DNA of 60,216 bases from assembly GCF_018403685.1 (NCBI RefSeq), contig NZ_BOVK01000029.1, positions 1 to 60,216 of the forward strand, written 5' to 3'. The position numbers were made by a program, and so were the translations under genes. Origin of the DNA: Xylanibacillus composti. GTDB lineage: Bacteria > Bacillota > Bacilli > Paenibacillales > K13. The notes under the pieces were generated by a model, which had not been told where the DNA came from, did no database searches, and saw nothing but the letters and a program-made list of their open reading frames with translations. This document shows positions 53,245-60,216 of the stretch, piece by piece (within the stretch, counting starts at the first letter, position 1; each line of letters opens with the position of its first letter).

Positions 53245-53751
53245 ATGACAGCAAGCCTAAGAAAACATTCCACATTCGCACTATGCATGCTGCTTTCGGC
53301 CTGCTTGCTCCTGTCCGGTTGCACAGCAAATGTAAGTTCTACGGATGAGAACGGGCTATTGCCGCATCTTACAGTAGATTTGCAGGTGCCTGAGCTCATT
53401 GAGGCCGGTCAGAACGCCATGTTTACGATTCTCGTTCAGGAAAATGGCCAACCGTACGAGGATGCAGAGCATGTGGAATTCGAGATTTGGCCTGTTGACC
53501 ATCGGCAGGATGGTGTGACAGTGACAGGTGAACAGGTAGCTCCCGGCACTTACACAGCCAGCTCCATTATTGCAGAGGAAGGCCTGTACATGATCCAGTG
53601 CCGCATAATCTCGGAGGAATATGCAGTGATGCCCGCCAAGCATTTCGCCATCGGCGAAGCGGCTGTACATCAGCTGCTGGAGTTGCAAGAACAAGCCAAG
53701 GCAGGTGTCTCTGTCGGCAATAGTTCCGGCTCAGGCGGACATCATCATTAA
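53245..53751 (+). CDS. FixH/YtkA-like lipoprotein
   Basis: The 168-residue lipoprotein has a lipobox LLSGC near residue 26. An immunoglobulin-like YtkA/FixH domain follows (GQNAMFTILVQENGQPYEDA, APGTYTASSIIAEEGLYMIQ). It ends in a Gly/Ser-rich tail with HHH, a possible metal ligand. It probably works with the PepSY membrane protein encoded just upstream. A strong terminator follows. Confidence 0.82.
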   Translation: MTASLRKHSTFALCMLLSACLLLSGCTANVSSTDENGLLPHLTVDLQVPELIEAGQNAMFTILVQENGQPYEDAEHVEFEIWPVDHRQDGVTVTGEQVAPGTYTASSIIAEEGLYMIQCRIISEEYAVMPAKHFAIGEAAVHQLLELQEQAKAGVSVGNSSGSGGHHH

Positions 53752-53758
53752 TCATGAA

Positions 53759-53795
53759 GGAGAGGCGCTTGGGCAAGCGCCTCTCCGCTTTTCAA
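53759..53795. terminator. Strong hairpin terminator between convergent operons
   Basis: GGAGAGGCGCTT pairs with AAGCGCCTCTCC around a GGGC loop and is followed by GCTTTTC. It ends the PepSY operon on the plus strand, just before the convergent nosF stop. Confidence 0.85.
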
Positions 53796-54535
53796 GGACT
53801 TTCTTTTTTTCCTGTACGGGAAATCCCGTACATCGCGGCAACAGCATCCTGCAAACCTCCCGCGCCCAGCATATCCCGAATTTGCTGGGCGCTCCCGTCC
53901 AGAGCGATAGCGCCATTCCGGAGAAAGACAACGCGGTCAGCAAGCAATTCCGCAACCTGCAGCTGATGTGTGGAGAACAGGATCGTCTGCCCAGTTGAAG
54001 CGGCTTGCCGTACTATTCTCACGAAGCTTTCCATCCAATAAGGATCAAGGCCATTGGTCGGTTCGTCCATCAGGACAACGGGCGGATGGGCCAACAGAGC
54101 CTGCGCGAACAAAATCCGCTGACGCATCCCCTTCGAGAAGGAGGAGACCGGCTTGTTCCCCGTATGCTCCAAGCCTACCTGGACCAGCGCTTCACTCACA
54201 TGCTCCTTGGAAAGTCCCTTTAGCTTGGCCCAGAATAGCAGCGTCTCCCTTGCTGTAAGCCCCGGACTGAACCGGAAGTCATCGGGCATATATCCGATCT
54301 GTTCCGCGTACGCCCGCCGGTTCATGTTCCATTGCCTTCCGCCTATGGTGATCTCTCCCCGATTCGGATGCAGAATCCCGGCCAGCATGCGCAGGATGGT
54401 GCTCTTGCCCGCACCGTTGCCGCCAAGCAGCGCAACAACCTGGCTTTTCTCCACAGCAAGATGCAAGTCCTGAATAATCGCCTGACGCTTGATGACCTTC
54501 TGCACGCGCTTCATCACGATCATCGAATCAGCCAC
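53792..54535 (-). CDS. nosF: NosF-like ABC transporter ATPase
   Basis: The 247-residue ATPase has Walker A LLGGNGAGKSTILRMLAG, signature in SSFSKGMRQRILFAQAL, Walker B VVLMDEPTNGLDPYW and the switch His in FSTHQLQVAELL, as in NosF-type ATPases. It works with NosD and NosY in copper-centre maturation of nitrous oxide reductase, possibly by moving a sulfur species. The start is taken as GTG 54535, with GGGGGAG upstream and an 8-bp overlap with nosY; ATG 54520 is an alternative. Confidence 0.88.
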   Translation of the reverse strand: MADSMIVMKRVQKVIKRQAIIQDLHLAVEKSQVVALLGGNGAGKSTILRMLAGILHPNRGEITIGGRQWNMNRRAYAEQIGYMPDDFRFSPGLTARETLLFWAKLKGLSKEHVSEALVQVGLEHTGNKPVSSFSKGMRQRILFAQALLAHPPVVLMDEPTNGLDPYWMESFVRIVRQAASTGQTILFSTHQLQVAELLADRVVFLRNGAIALDGSAQQIRDMLGAGGLQDAVAAMYGISRTGKKESP

Positions 54536-55349
54536 GTCTTCTCCCCCTCTCCCACAGCCAATTTGCCGCACCGGCAGTTACAAAAAGCCACATTAGAGCA
54601 AATACTATAAATCCAAAGGTGCCGGAAGGCTGATGAATCCAGGTTACCCATTCATAATACTCCGGGCCGAGCACTGCTCCGCCGCCCAGCTTGATGACGG
54701 CAAATATGCGGGCCAATTCAGCCGGATTCAACACGGTAAGGACCGAGATGGCCGGCTTGATCCAGCCATAAGGCATCAGGCCGAGCAAAGCGATCAATAG
54801 CGCTGGCCAAGCGATCACCAGGAAGAACCAGCCGGCAACAGCCGTCGTCAAGGCCTGCCAACGATTGCGCGCCAAAGTACCGATGAGAAAGGAGACAGCG
54901 AGAAAAAGCAGCACGAGCGTCGCCGAGAAAGTAAGCAGCAGCACATACGTATCATAAGCGAAAGCAATTCCCGCAAGCGCCCCGACGATACCGGACAAAC
55001 CAAATCCGAAGGCTACAATGCTAAGCAAGACGATGGATAGTCCGGCATACTTCCCGGCAATATAAGCCGTGCTTGCAAGCGGATAAGTCGATAATAGTTC
55101 CCAGCTCCCGTCTTCTTTATCCCCTGTCAGAGAAAAAGAGCCAAGCATCATGGTCATAAGCGGAAGCAGATATAGAATTAAATTGAGCATCGTTGCAGTA
55201 ATTCCGGAATACCCTTGTACATAGCCTTGAGCGTTGAGCAGCAGCAAGATAAGCATAAATAGAGAAAATAGGCCTAGGAAGGAATAGGCCCATGGATTGC
55301 GAAACCCCAATCTGATTTCTCTGCTTGCTACGGTCGCTAGATGGCTCAT
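54528..55349 (-). CDS. nosY: NosY-like ABC transporter permease
   Basis: The 273-residue membrane protein has six helices. It begins SHLATVASREIRLGFRNPWA and has LGSFSLTGDKEDGSWELLST near residue 72 and YIAGKYAGLSIVLLSIV, matching the NosY/ABC-2 permease family. It pairs with NosF and, by analogy with the NosDFY complex, with NosD. It overlaps nosL by 4 bp. Confidence 0.9.
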   Translation of the reverse strand: MSHLATVASREIRLGFRNPWAYSFLGLFSLFMLILLLLNAQGYVQGYSGITATMLNLILYLLPLMTMMLGSFSLTGDKEDGSWELLSTYPLASTAYIAGKYAGLSIVLLSIVAFGFGLSGIVGALAGIAFAYDTYVLLLTFSATLVLLFLAVSFLIGTLARNRWQALTTAVAGWFFLVIAWPALLIALLGLMPYGWIKPAISVLTVLNPAELARIFAVIKLGGGAVLGPEYYEWVTWIHQPSGTFGFIVFALMWLFVTAGAANWLWERGRRRG

Positions 55350-55909
55350 GAATGCTGCTCCGCCTCATCATCATGACCGTGATCATCCTCTATCTCCTTC
55401 ATATGTCCGTCGGCATCGTGCGAGTGGCCCGGCATGTGCATCATGTCCCGGTTCACTTCCCACGAATGGTTCGCCAAATCCTCGGCGGTCATAAGCTTGC
55501 CGACGCCATGCTCGTCGATGTACGCTTGTGCGTCAGACTCTTGCTCGAAAGACAGAATTCCATATGCCATCGGTGTCTTGATCGATGCGTCATACACATA
55601 ATACGCTTGTTCGTAAAGAATCCATTCCAAACTGTGGTAATCCCGAACGAACTGGGCGCCAATCATGTCGGTGCCATGCTCGGTCTTCCACTCGTTCATA
55701 CAGCCAATATCATCGAATTTCAGCGATTGCCTATCTTTCGTGACGATCTGTGTGGCATACTGATCATCCTTCACGGCCATGTTGCAGATCACACAAATAT
55801 CTGTTTCTTCGTTAATGGCTTGCGGCTCATACTGCTCCTGGCCGCATGCAGCAAGCACACTCAATCCTAGCAACACGGCAATAAATTTTCCTAATCCTCT
55901 CTTATTCAT
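55346..55909 (-). CDS. nosL: NosL-like copper lipoprotein
   Basis: The 187-residue lipoprotein has lipobox LAAC near residue 22. NosL features are DICVICNMAVKDDQYATQI (Cys/Met copper site), KFDDIGCMNEW near 70 and a C-terminal His/Asp/Met-rich tail (MMHMPGHSHDADGHM). NosL delivers Cu(I) to NosZ. It overlaps nosD and nosY on either side, so all four nos genes are one operon. Confidence 0.92.
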   Translation of the reverse strand: MNKRGLGKFIAVLLGLSVLAACGQEQYEPQAINEETDICVICNMAVKDDQYATQIVTKDRQSLKFDDIGCMNEWKTEHGTDMIGAQFVRDYHSLEWILYEQAYYVYDASIKTPMAYGILSFEQESDAQAYIDEHGVGKLMTAEDLANHSWEVNRDMMHMPGHSHDADGHMKEIEDDHGHDDEAEQHS

Positions 55910-57264
55910 GCCTTTTTCCTCCTAAACCGAAATAGTAGCAAGCAAGAACAACCAAGCAGCAGCATGCCCGTTATGCCGGTTCTTCGATCCGCTTTATCAT
56001 GATTGGACCTGATCGACTCTGGCGGCTCCATAAGCGGGGACGGATCGGTCGTCCATTCGTTGCGCTCCGTCTCCACGAAGCTTTCCAAGAAGCGAATGCC
56101 GGGAGACTGGAAGAACAGTTGAAATACAGGCCTTTGCTGGGTCAAGCTTACAAAGAACGGATGAATGGCATAGCTAGTATCGCTTAATCCATCTCCATCG
56201 ATGTCGATGCCTTGGAAGGTATCCCAGTAATTGCCCGCAAGCTTATTTTCCGTGCTGTTCTTGGCCTGTGCGTCTGACACATTTCCTATGAAAGCATTGC
56301 CGCGAATGACGTTGTTCTCTGTCTTCATTAGTTGAAGTCCAATAAAGTTGTAGGACAATCGGTTGTCCAAAATCTCATTATGGGTGGCCTGCTCCACATA
56401 GAGTCCGACACGATTGCCTTCAACTGTGTTGTCCCGTACAACCGATTCGTGAACATCATAGAGCAGGATGCCCTGGGCATGAACATTTTGATCCTGCTTG
56501 GCGAACACGTTGCCAGTCACTTGCACATCGCGGGCGGCCATCACCATAGCCCCTGTAACATTCTGCGCGCCGGTGTTCTCGCGGATTACCGTGCCATGCG
56601 TGTACATACTGTGGATACCGTAACGCGAACCTTCAATCCGGTTCCCGCTGATCTTAACGTTGTCGCTGTTCTCCAAGTAGATGCCGTCACGCATTCCTAC
56701 GATGGTATTGTCGGATAGCAAAATGTCATGCGCTTGATAGAGATCGACGCCATTTCTTCTGGCGAAAGGCATGGTATCGGCTGCGCCGTTCCATTCAATT
56801 GAACTGCGCATTATTTCAACTTCCCGCGAATCCTGAATCAGAATTGCGGTAGAAGCCGTACGCACAACCAGATCATCCAGAAGAATCTCATTCCCCAGCA
56901 CCTGGATTGCGGGAGCCTCCTTGTGTCCCTCATCCACAATTTGCAGTCCGGCTATCTTCACGTGCTCAGCCTCGATTCGAAGCGTCGGCTGATCCCCAGT
57001 GTGGTGCAGCGTAACTGTCCCTCCTTGCTCACCCCTTAGCTCAATCGGCTTCGTAATGACCAGCGGTCCTTCATAGCTGCCAGGCGGAACCAGCAACATG
57101 CTCCCAGGCGGACTTTGATCTACTTGTGCTTGCAGGGAGAGATTCGGAACTGCTGCGACCGCAACAGGCGACATTCCCGCGAAACGCAACACTTTGTTCC
57201 ATTGCGCATTCCCGGCAGCAGCCAAGCTGACGATCAGTAGAGTACAGGCCCATGTCAATTGCAA
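55906..57264 (-). CDS. nosD: NosD-like beta-helix protein
   Basis: The 452-residue exported protein has an N-terminal hydrophobic segment and then a right-handed parallel beta-helix of CASH repeats (DNTIVGMRDGIYLENSDNVK, DNTVEGNRVGLYVEQATHNE, NNVIRGNAFIGN). The NosD-typical GNYWDTFQGIDIDGDGLSDT follows, with a C-terminal membrane helix ending FRFRRKKA. It takes part in NosZ copper-cluster maturation. The start is unclear: TTG 57264 is far from the GAGGAGGGAG site, and an ATT codon would have better spacing. No nosZ is found on either side within the window. Confidence 0.9.
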   Translation of the reverse strand: MQLTWACTLLIVSLAAAGNAQWNKVLRFAGMSPVAVAAVPNLSLQAQVDQSPPGSMLLVPPGSYEGPLVITKPIELRGEQGGTVTLHHTGDQPTLRIEAEHVKIAGLQIVDEGHKEAPAIQVLGNEILLDDLVVRTASTAILIQDSREVEIMRSSIEWNGAADTMPFARRNGVDLYQAHDILLSDNTIVGMRDGIYLENSDNVKISGNRIEGSRYGIHSMYTHGTVIRENTGAQNVTGAMVMAARDVQVTGNVFAKQDQNVHAQGILLYDVHESVVRDNTVEGNRVGLYVEQATHNEILDNRLSYNFIGLQLMKTENNVIRGNAFIGNVSDAQAKNSTENKLAGNYWDTFQGIDIDGDGLSDTSYAIHPFFVSLTQQRPVFQLFFQSPGIRFLESFVETERNEWTTDPSPLMEPPESIRSNHDKADRRTGITGMLLLGCSCLLLFRFRRKKA

Positions 57265-57298
57265 AATTCGAATTGCGCTCCCTCCTCTACTATGAATT

Positions 57299-57311
57299 CA
57301 TAGGCATTATA
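57299..57311 (-). promoter_or_regulatory. Extended -10 promoter of the nos operon
   Basis: The minus strand reads TTGCTATAATGCC, an extended -10 (TGCTATAAT, hexamer at plus 57306-57311) with no good -35, which suggests activator dependence. It lies about 35 bp before the nosD start. Confidence 0.5.
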
Positions 57312-57450
57312 GCAACAGGAGAATGGTCGTTCCTATGACTATAAAGTGCTATTTCGGCGATTGATCGTCCGAATATATGACAAAGCAGCAACAATTGTCT
57401 TACGGTAGGTATTTCTTCAGCAGCTGTGCAGCGTAAACAGAGACACAAAT

Positions 57451-57485
57451 AAACAGGCATCGTCTTTTTAACGAATGCCTGTTTT
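57451..57485. terminator. Bidirectional terminator-like hairpin
   Basis: AAACAGGCAT pairs with ATGCCTGTTT; A and T runs flank both sides. It separates the nos promoter region from the minus-strand genes at 57.5-60 kb. Confidence 0.7.
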
Positions 57486-57544
57486 AATATTCGTGCCCCT
57501 ATTACAGCAATTATTGCTGCAAATGATGGCAGTTGGCTTTTCTT

Positions 57545-57722
57545 TTATTTGATTTTCTCCGCTAACTCTAAAATAATTCCTTCTGGCCCGCGAACATTTA
57601 CTGTGGCGTCCTTCTCCCTTCCTATATTGTCTTTGAGATTATCACATGCAATCGCTTGAGACTTCTTCTGGATTGCTAAAGCCGGCGGAATTCCTCCTAT
57701 TTGCAGGTTTCCCGTTCGTTTC
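57545..57722 (-). pseudogene. C-terminal remnant of a VOC/glyoxalase-family gene
   Basis: On the minus strand an open stretch reads GNLQIGGIPPALA, then VNVRGPEGIILELAEKIK and stop at 57545. The RGPEGIILELAE ending is the usual last strand of glyoxalase/bleomycin-resistance proteins. No start or N-terminal half is present; the neighbouring hydrolase gene ends at 57724. I read it as a truncated relic. Confidence 0.6.
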
Positions 57723-57723
57723 C

Positions 57724-58404
57724 CTATCTGAAGTTGAAGAATGATCCCTGATTCTTGCGCATTCTAAACTGGATAAACTCCTCTTTTTTGCGGATGGCCA
57801 AATACAGGTTTTCCTTCAACACCTGCTCCATTCTCTGTCCCGGGAATGCCGAGAAGGAATGCCCCGGATATAGTCTGGCTTCGGGCGGAATAAGCTTCCG
57901 CAAGCGCTGCAGACTGTCAAATAATTGGTCGGCGGAGGAACCATCGGAATCGCAAGCGCCGCATCCTTCTGCAAACAAGGTGTCGCCGGTAAAGGCGCTG
58001 TCCGCAGTGAGATAGCACATGCTTCCAGCCGTATGGCCGGGAGTCAGAATGCATGTGATGTTGATGGCGCCAACTTGCAGCTGATCAAGATCGGCAAGCT
58101 TCTCCAGACCTTGGACTCTGAATCCGTAGCGGTCAATTTCGGTCTGCGACATATAAACAGGGAGCTTGTAGCGTTCCGCCAACGGATGCACCGCATTGAC
58201 ATGATCGTTATGCGCATGTGTGAGCAAAATGCCGGACAGCGTACAGTCCCTTTTCTCCGCTTCATGAATGATTTTCTCCGCTTCCCAGGCAGGATCTACA
58301 ACAAATGCTTCCTTTCGCTGTTCATCCGCGATCAAGTAGCAATAGTTGGAGAAATCAAGTGAACGCGTATTAATGGTAATCACTTCACATAAATCGGTGT
58401 GCAT
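57724..58404 (-). CDS. Metallo-beta-lactamase-fold hydrolase, PksB/BaeB-like
   Basis: This 226-residue metallohydrolase has the zinc motif THAHNDHVN (about residues 62-70), TPGHTAGSMCYL near 121, FTGDTLFAEGCG near 138, and YPGHSF near 178. The stretch EGCGACDSDGSSADQLFDSL and the tail FRMRKNQGSFFNF resemble PksB/BaeB, the hydrolases found beside trans-AT polyketide synthases, and, more distantly, glyoxalase II. It could release stalled acyl groups from carriers. The start overlaps the GMC gene by 20 bp. Confidence 0.82.
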   Translation of the reverse strand: MHTDLCEVITINTRSLDFSNYCYLIADEQRKEAFVVDPAWEAEKIIHEAEKRDCTLSGILLTHAHNDHVNAVHPLAERYKLPVYMSQTEIDRYGFRVQGLEKLADLDQLQVGAINITCILTPGHTAGSMCYLTADSAFTGDTLFAEGCGACDSDGSSADQLFDSLQRLRKLIPPEARLYPGHSFSAFPGQRMEQVLKENLYLAIRKKEEFIQFRMRKNQGSFFNFR

Positions 58405-60031
58405 GTTCTGCCTCCTCCGACTTCTTGCTGGCAGGCAAGCCGTGACGCAAATGATCTGCCATTTTCTCCGCGATCATCATGCATGTCAGATGTGTGGGAG
58501 CGCTGGGTATGGTTGGCATGATGGAAGCGTCCGCGACATACACATTTTCGGTGCCATGAACGCGCCCGTTCGGATCGACGACGGCATCCGCATCGGATAC
58601 GGGACCCATCTTCGCTGTGCCAACGGCATGCCAGCCGGGGCGAACAAAGGAAGCTATCGCTTGATCCAGCGCTGCATCCGATTGAACGAGTCCCTCTGTC
58701 CAAGCCAATATGCGTTCTGTTCCCGCTTGCATGCACGGTTGCTGCAGCAAGGTCCAGGCTTGTCGGACAGCTGCCCTCAGCGCTGTCTTGTCTTCTTCTT
58801 CAGCCAGACAGTTGACGACCACGTATGGGGCAGCAAGCGGATCTGCTGATCGGAGACGAACAAATCCTCTGGATTTCGGCTTCATCAGACATGCCGACAA
58901 GGCAAAACCGATAGGAGAACCGAGTGCGGTTTGCAGCATCGGAATAATACGGGTGTCCATGCCGCTGATGAGGTAAAGATGCATATTATTCCTCGGCGCG
59001 CCAGGTTGGGAAGTATAACGCAGGATTACTTGGTGCGTCGGTTCCCCCAGCCTGCTGAAACCCGGTTTGGGAACGGCCCACAGGCCAACAGCCGGGTGAT
59101 CGATCAGGTTCCGGCCAATGCCTTTGAGCTCGAAGCGAGGCCGTATCCCTGCATGTTGCAAATCGGTCGGGTTGCCCATCCCTGATCGGTTCAAAATTAA
59201 TGGCGTATGAAGCGCGCCAGCGCACAAAATGACTTGCTTCGCGTAGAGATTCAAGGTTTCATGGTCGACGATCACTTCTACCCCATCGCATACATAAACG
59301 TTTTTCCAAAGCAGCTTATTTGCGTGTGCGTTCGCGAGAATTACAAGATTGGAGCGGCCTCTTGCCTGCTGCAGGTGTGTGGCAGCCGTGGACATGCGCG
59401 CACCATTGGATACATTTTTCGGAATCGGCCCAATCCCGTACGCATCAGGGCGATTATGGTCGGCGGTTATCGGGAATCCTTGCGCGATACAGGCCTCTCG
59501 AAAGCGTGCCTGCAAGGGAACAAGCTGGTCGGAGCCAGGGCGGTATATCGGTACCTGGCCGCTGTCGCCATGTATGGATGATGGGCCAAGCGGGTCTTTT
59601 TCCAATCCTCGAAAATATGGCAGCACAGCCGACCAGGACCATGACTCTCCGCAAGCAGCAGCCCATTCCTCGTAATCCTCCGGCAGCCCCCTGAGAGAAA
59701 TGGCGCCGTTAATCGCGGAGGAGCCTCCTGTCACCTTGCCGTATGCATAGTCGAATATGGAAGCGGATGCGCCGCTGCTTTCTCCTAGGCCGCCTTTGAC
59801 GTATGCCGGAATATGCCAATTGTATCCGTCCATAACGGGCCCGTTCGGGTTAAGAAGCGCTTGCGGCGTTTCAGCCTGACTGCTGTAATCCGGCCCTGCC
59901 TCAAGCAGCAGCACGCGGCATGCACGATCCTCGCTCAATCTGCTGGCCAGTACGGCGCCGGAGGACCCTGCGCCAACGATGATGACGTCGTATCGCTCTC
60001 TATCTGTTTGTTTTTCTTTATCTCGTAGCAT
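58385..60031 (-). CDS. GMC-family FAD-dependent oxidoreductase (choline dehydrogenase-like)
   Basis: The 548-residue flavoprotein has the dinucleotide motif VIIVGAGSSGAVLASRL, YGKVTGGSSAINGAISLRG (GMC signature 1) and CAGALHTPLILNRSGMG (signature 2). The C-terminal catalytic His is in RPGWHAVGTAKMG, followed by an Asn/His region GRVHGTENVYVADASIMP. It oxidises an alcohol to an aldehyde or ketone; the substrate is unknown. ATG 60031 follows CGGAGGG. Coupling with the PksB-like hydrolase hints at a second metabolite locus continuing beyond the window. Confidence 0.9.
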   Translation of the reverse strand: MLRDKEKQTDRERYDVIIVGAGSSGAVLASRLSEDRACRVLLLEAGPDYSSQAETPQALLNPNGPVMDGYNWHIPAYVKGGLGESSGASASIFDYAYGKVTGGSSAINGAISLRGLPEDYEEWAAACGESWSWSAVLPYFRGLEKDPLGPSSIHGDSGQVPIYRPGSDQLVPLQARFREACIAQGFPITADHNRPDAYGIGPIPKNVSNGARMSTAATHLQQARGRSNLVILANAHANKLLWKNVYVCDGVEVIVDHETLNLYAKQVILCAGALHTPLILNRSGMGNPTDLQHAGIRPRFELKGIGRNLIDHPAVGLWAVPKPGFSRLGEPTHQVILRYTSQPGAPRNNMHLYLISGMDTRIIPMLQTALGSPIGFALSACLMKPKSRGFVRLRSADPLAAPYVVVNCLAEEEDKTALRAAVRQAWTLLQQPCMQAGTERILAWTEGLVQSDAALDQAIASFVRPGWHAVGTAKMGPVSDADAVVDPNGRVHGTENVYVADASIMPTIPSAPTHLTCMMIAEKMADHLRHGLPASKKSEEAEHAHRFM

Positions 60032-60057
60032 GATTTCCCTCCGTTCCTGCAAATGGT

Positions 60058-60095
60058 GAAGCATGGAACTGGAGAACGCCCATGTTCCATGCTTC
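60058..60095 (-). terminator. Hairpin between partial gene and GMC gene
   Basis: GAAGCATGGAAC pairs perfectly with GTTCCATGCTTC around a 14-nt loop. No good T run follows on the minus strand, so it may be an attenuator, an RNA-stability element or a weak terminator. Confidence 0.45.
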
Positions 60096-60103
60096 AAATA
60101 AAG

Positions 60104-60216
60104 CTATTTCAAGAAAGACGCTTCGAATGTGTGGTCAGGTTGCTCTGATCGTTGAGTTTCCCAAGCACGGATTAACGCTGCAATCTCTCGGGACATCTGC
60201 CCTTCAAGCAATGTGT
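60104..60216 (-). CDS. C-terminal end of an unidentified gene (partial)
   Basis: The minus strand is open from the window edge to TAG at 60104-60106, encoding a C-terminus with EGQMSREIAALIRAWETQ. The gene continues beyond the window. It lies 72 bp upstream of the GMC gene on the same strand, so it may be in the same operon. The family is not recognisable from 36 residues. Confidence 0.5.
   Translation of the reverse strand, partial: TLLEGQMSREIAALIRAWETQRSEQPDHTFEASFLK

Overview
The window looks like a chromosome segment of an endospore-forming, nitrate-responsive Paenibacillaceae bacterium (Paenibacillus-like). Grounds: a gerA-type germinant-receptor operon, a Bacillus-type FNR with a C-terminal cysteine cluster, an NreA/two-component nitrate module, sulfonate and sulfate uptake operons of Firmicutes type, strong AGGAGG ribosome sites and intergenic TAACGG-type repeats. 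No tRNA, rRNA or CRISPR array was seen.

Layout. (1) 0.07-0.3 kb: a 48-bp direct-repeat array. (2) 0.36-14.1 kb: a compact co-directional polyketide locus with overlapping genes: a luciferase-like monooxygenase, a discrete acyltransferase, an AT-less KS-KR-ACP module, an AT-less KS-ACP module fused to a BtrH-like acyltransferase domain, a free ACP, a radical SAM/SPASM enzyme, a sugar-isomerase-type TIM barrel and a second BtrH-like protein whose start is frameshifted by a G8 run. The BtrH precedent (butirosin) suggests the chain is released by transfer to an amine. (3) 14.2-17 kb: permease, small protein, SDR. (4) 17-21.7 kb: anaerobic/nitrate regulation (scdA remnant, FNR box, mobA, kinase/regulator pair, NreA, FNR). 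(5) 21.8-27.4 kb: gerABC operon, GH5 hydrolase, Tyr/Pro-rich cupin protein. (6) 27.5-43.8 kb: a large sulfur-scavenging region: hydrolase, DUF2292 proteins, cysTWA-sbp, ssuA(broken)-ssuD-ssuC-ssuB, a second binding protein, two NtaA/DszA-type flavin monooxygenases, ssuE and a second ssuBC. (7) 43.8-50.1 kb: GrpB, membrane HtrA-like protease, a YcdB-like protein, repeats, a broken XerS-like recombinase and a PD-(D/E)XK-like gene pair. (8) 50.1-57.3 kb: two-component system, PepSY membrane protein, FixH/YtkA lipoprotein and nosDLYF without nosZ. (9) 57.5-60.2 kb: VOC remnant, PksB/BaeB-like hydrolase, GMC oxidoreductase and a partial gene.

The strongest unexpected signal is in region 6. Six copies of one short RNA element precede sulfur genes: YCGA, a 4-bp stem, a 4-nt loop, the 3' stem, then AGR running into an intrinsic terminator. 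The stem sequence differs between copies (CCGG/CCGG, CCGG/CTGG, CCAG/CTGG, CCAT/ATGG, TTGG/CCAA) while pairing and spacing are always kept, so it covaries. I do not recognise it as a known riboswitch, T-box or S-box; it looks like a transcription attenuator shared by the sulfur operons. Three genes carry small indels (BtrH-like gene, ssuA, XerS-like gene); the first two are in homopolymers and may be sequencing errors, the third is a 14-bp duplication.
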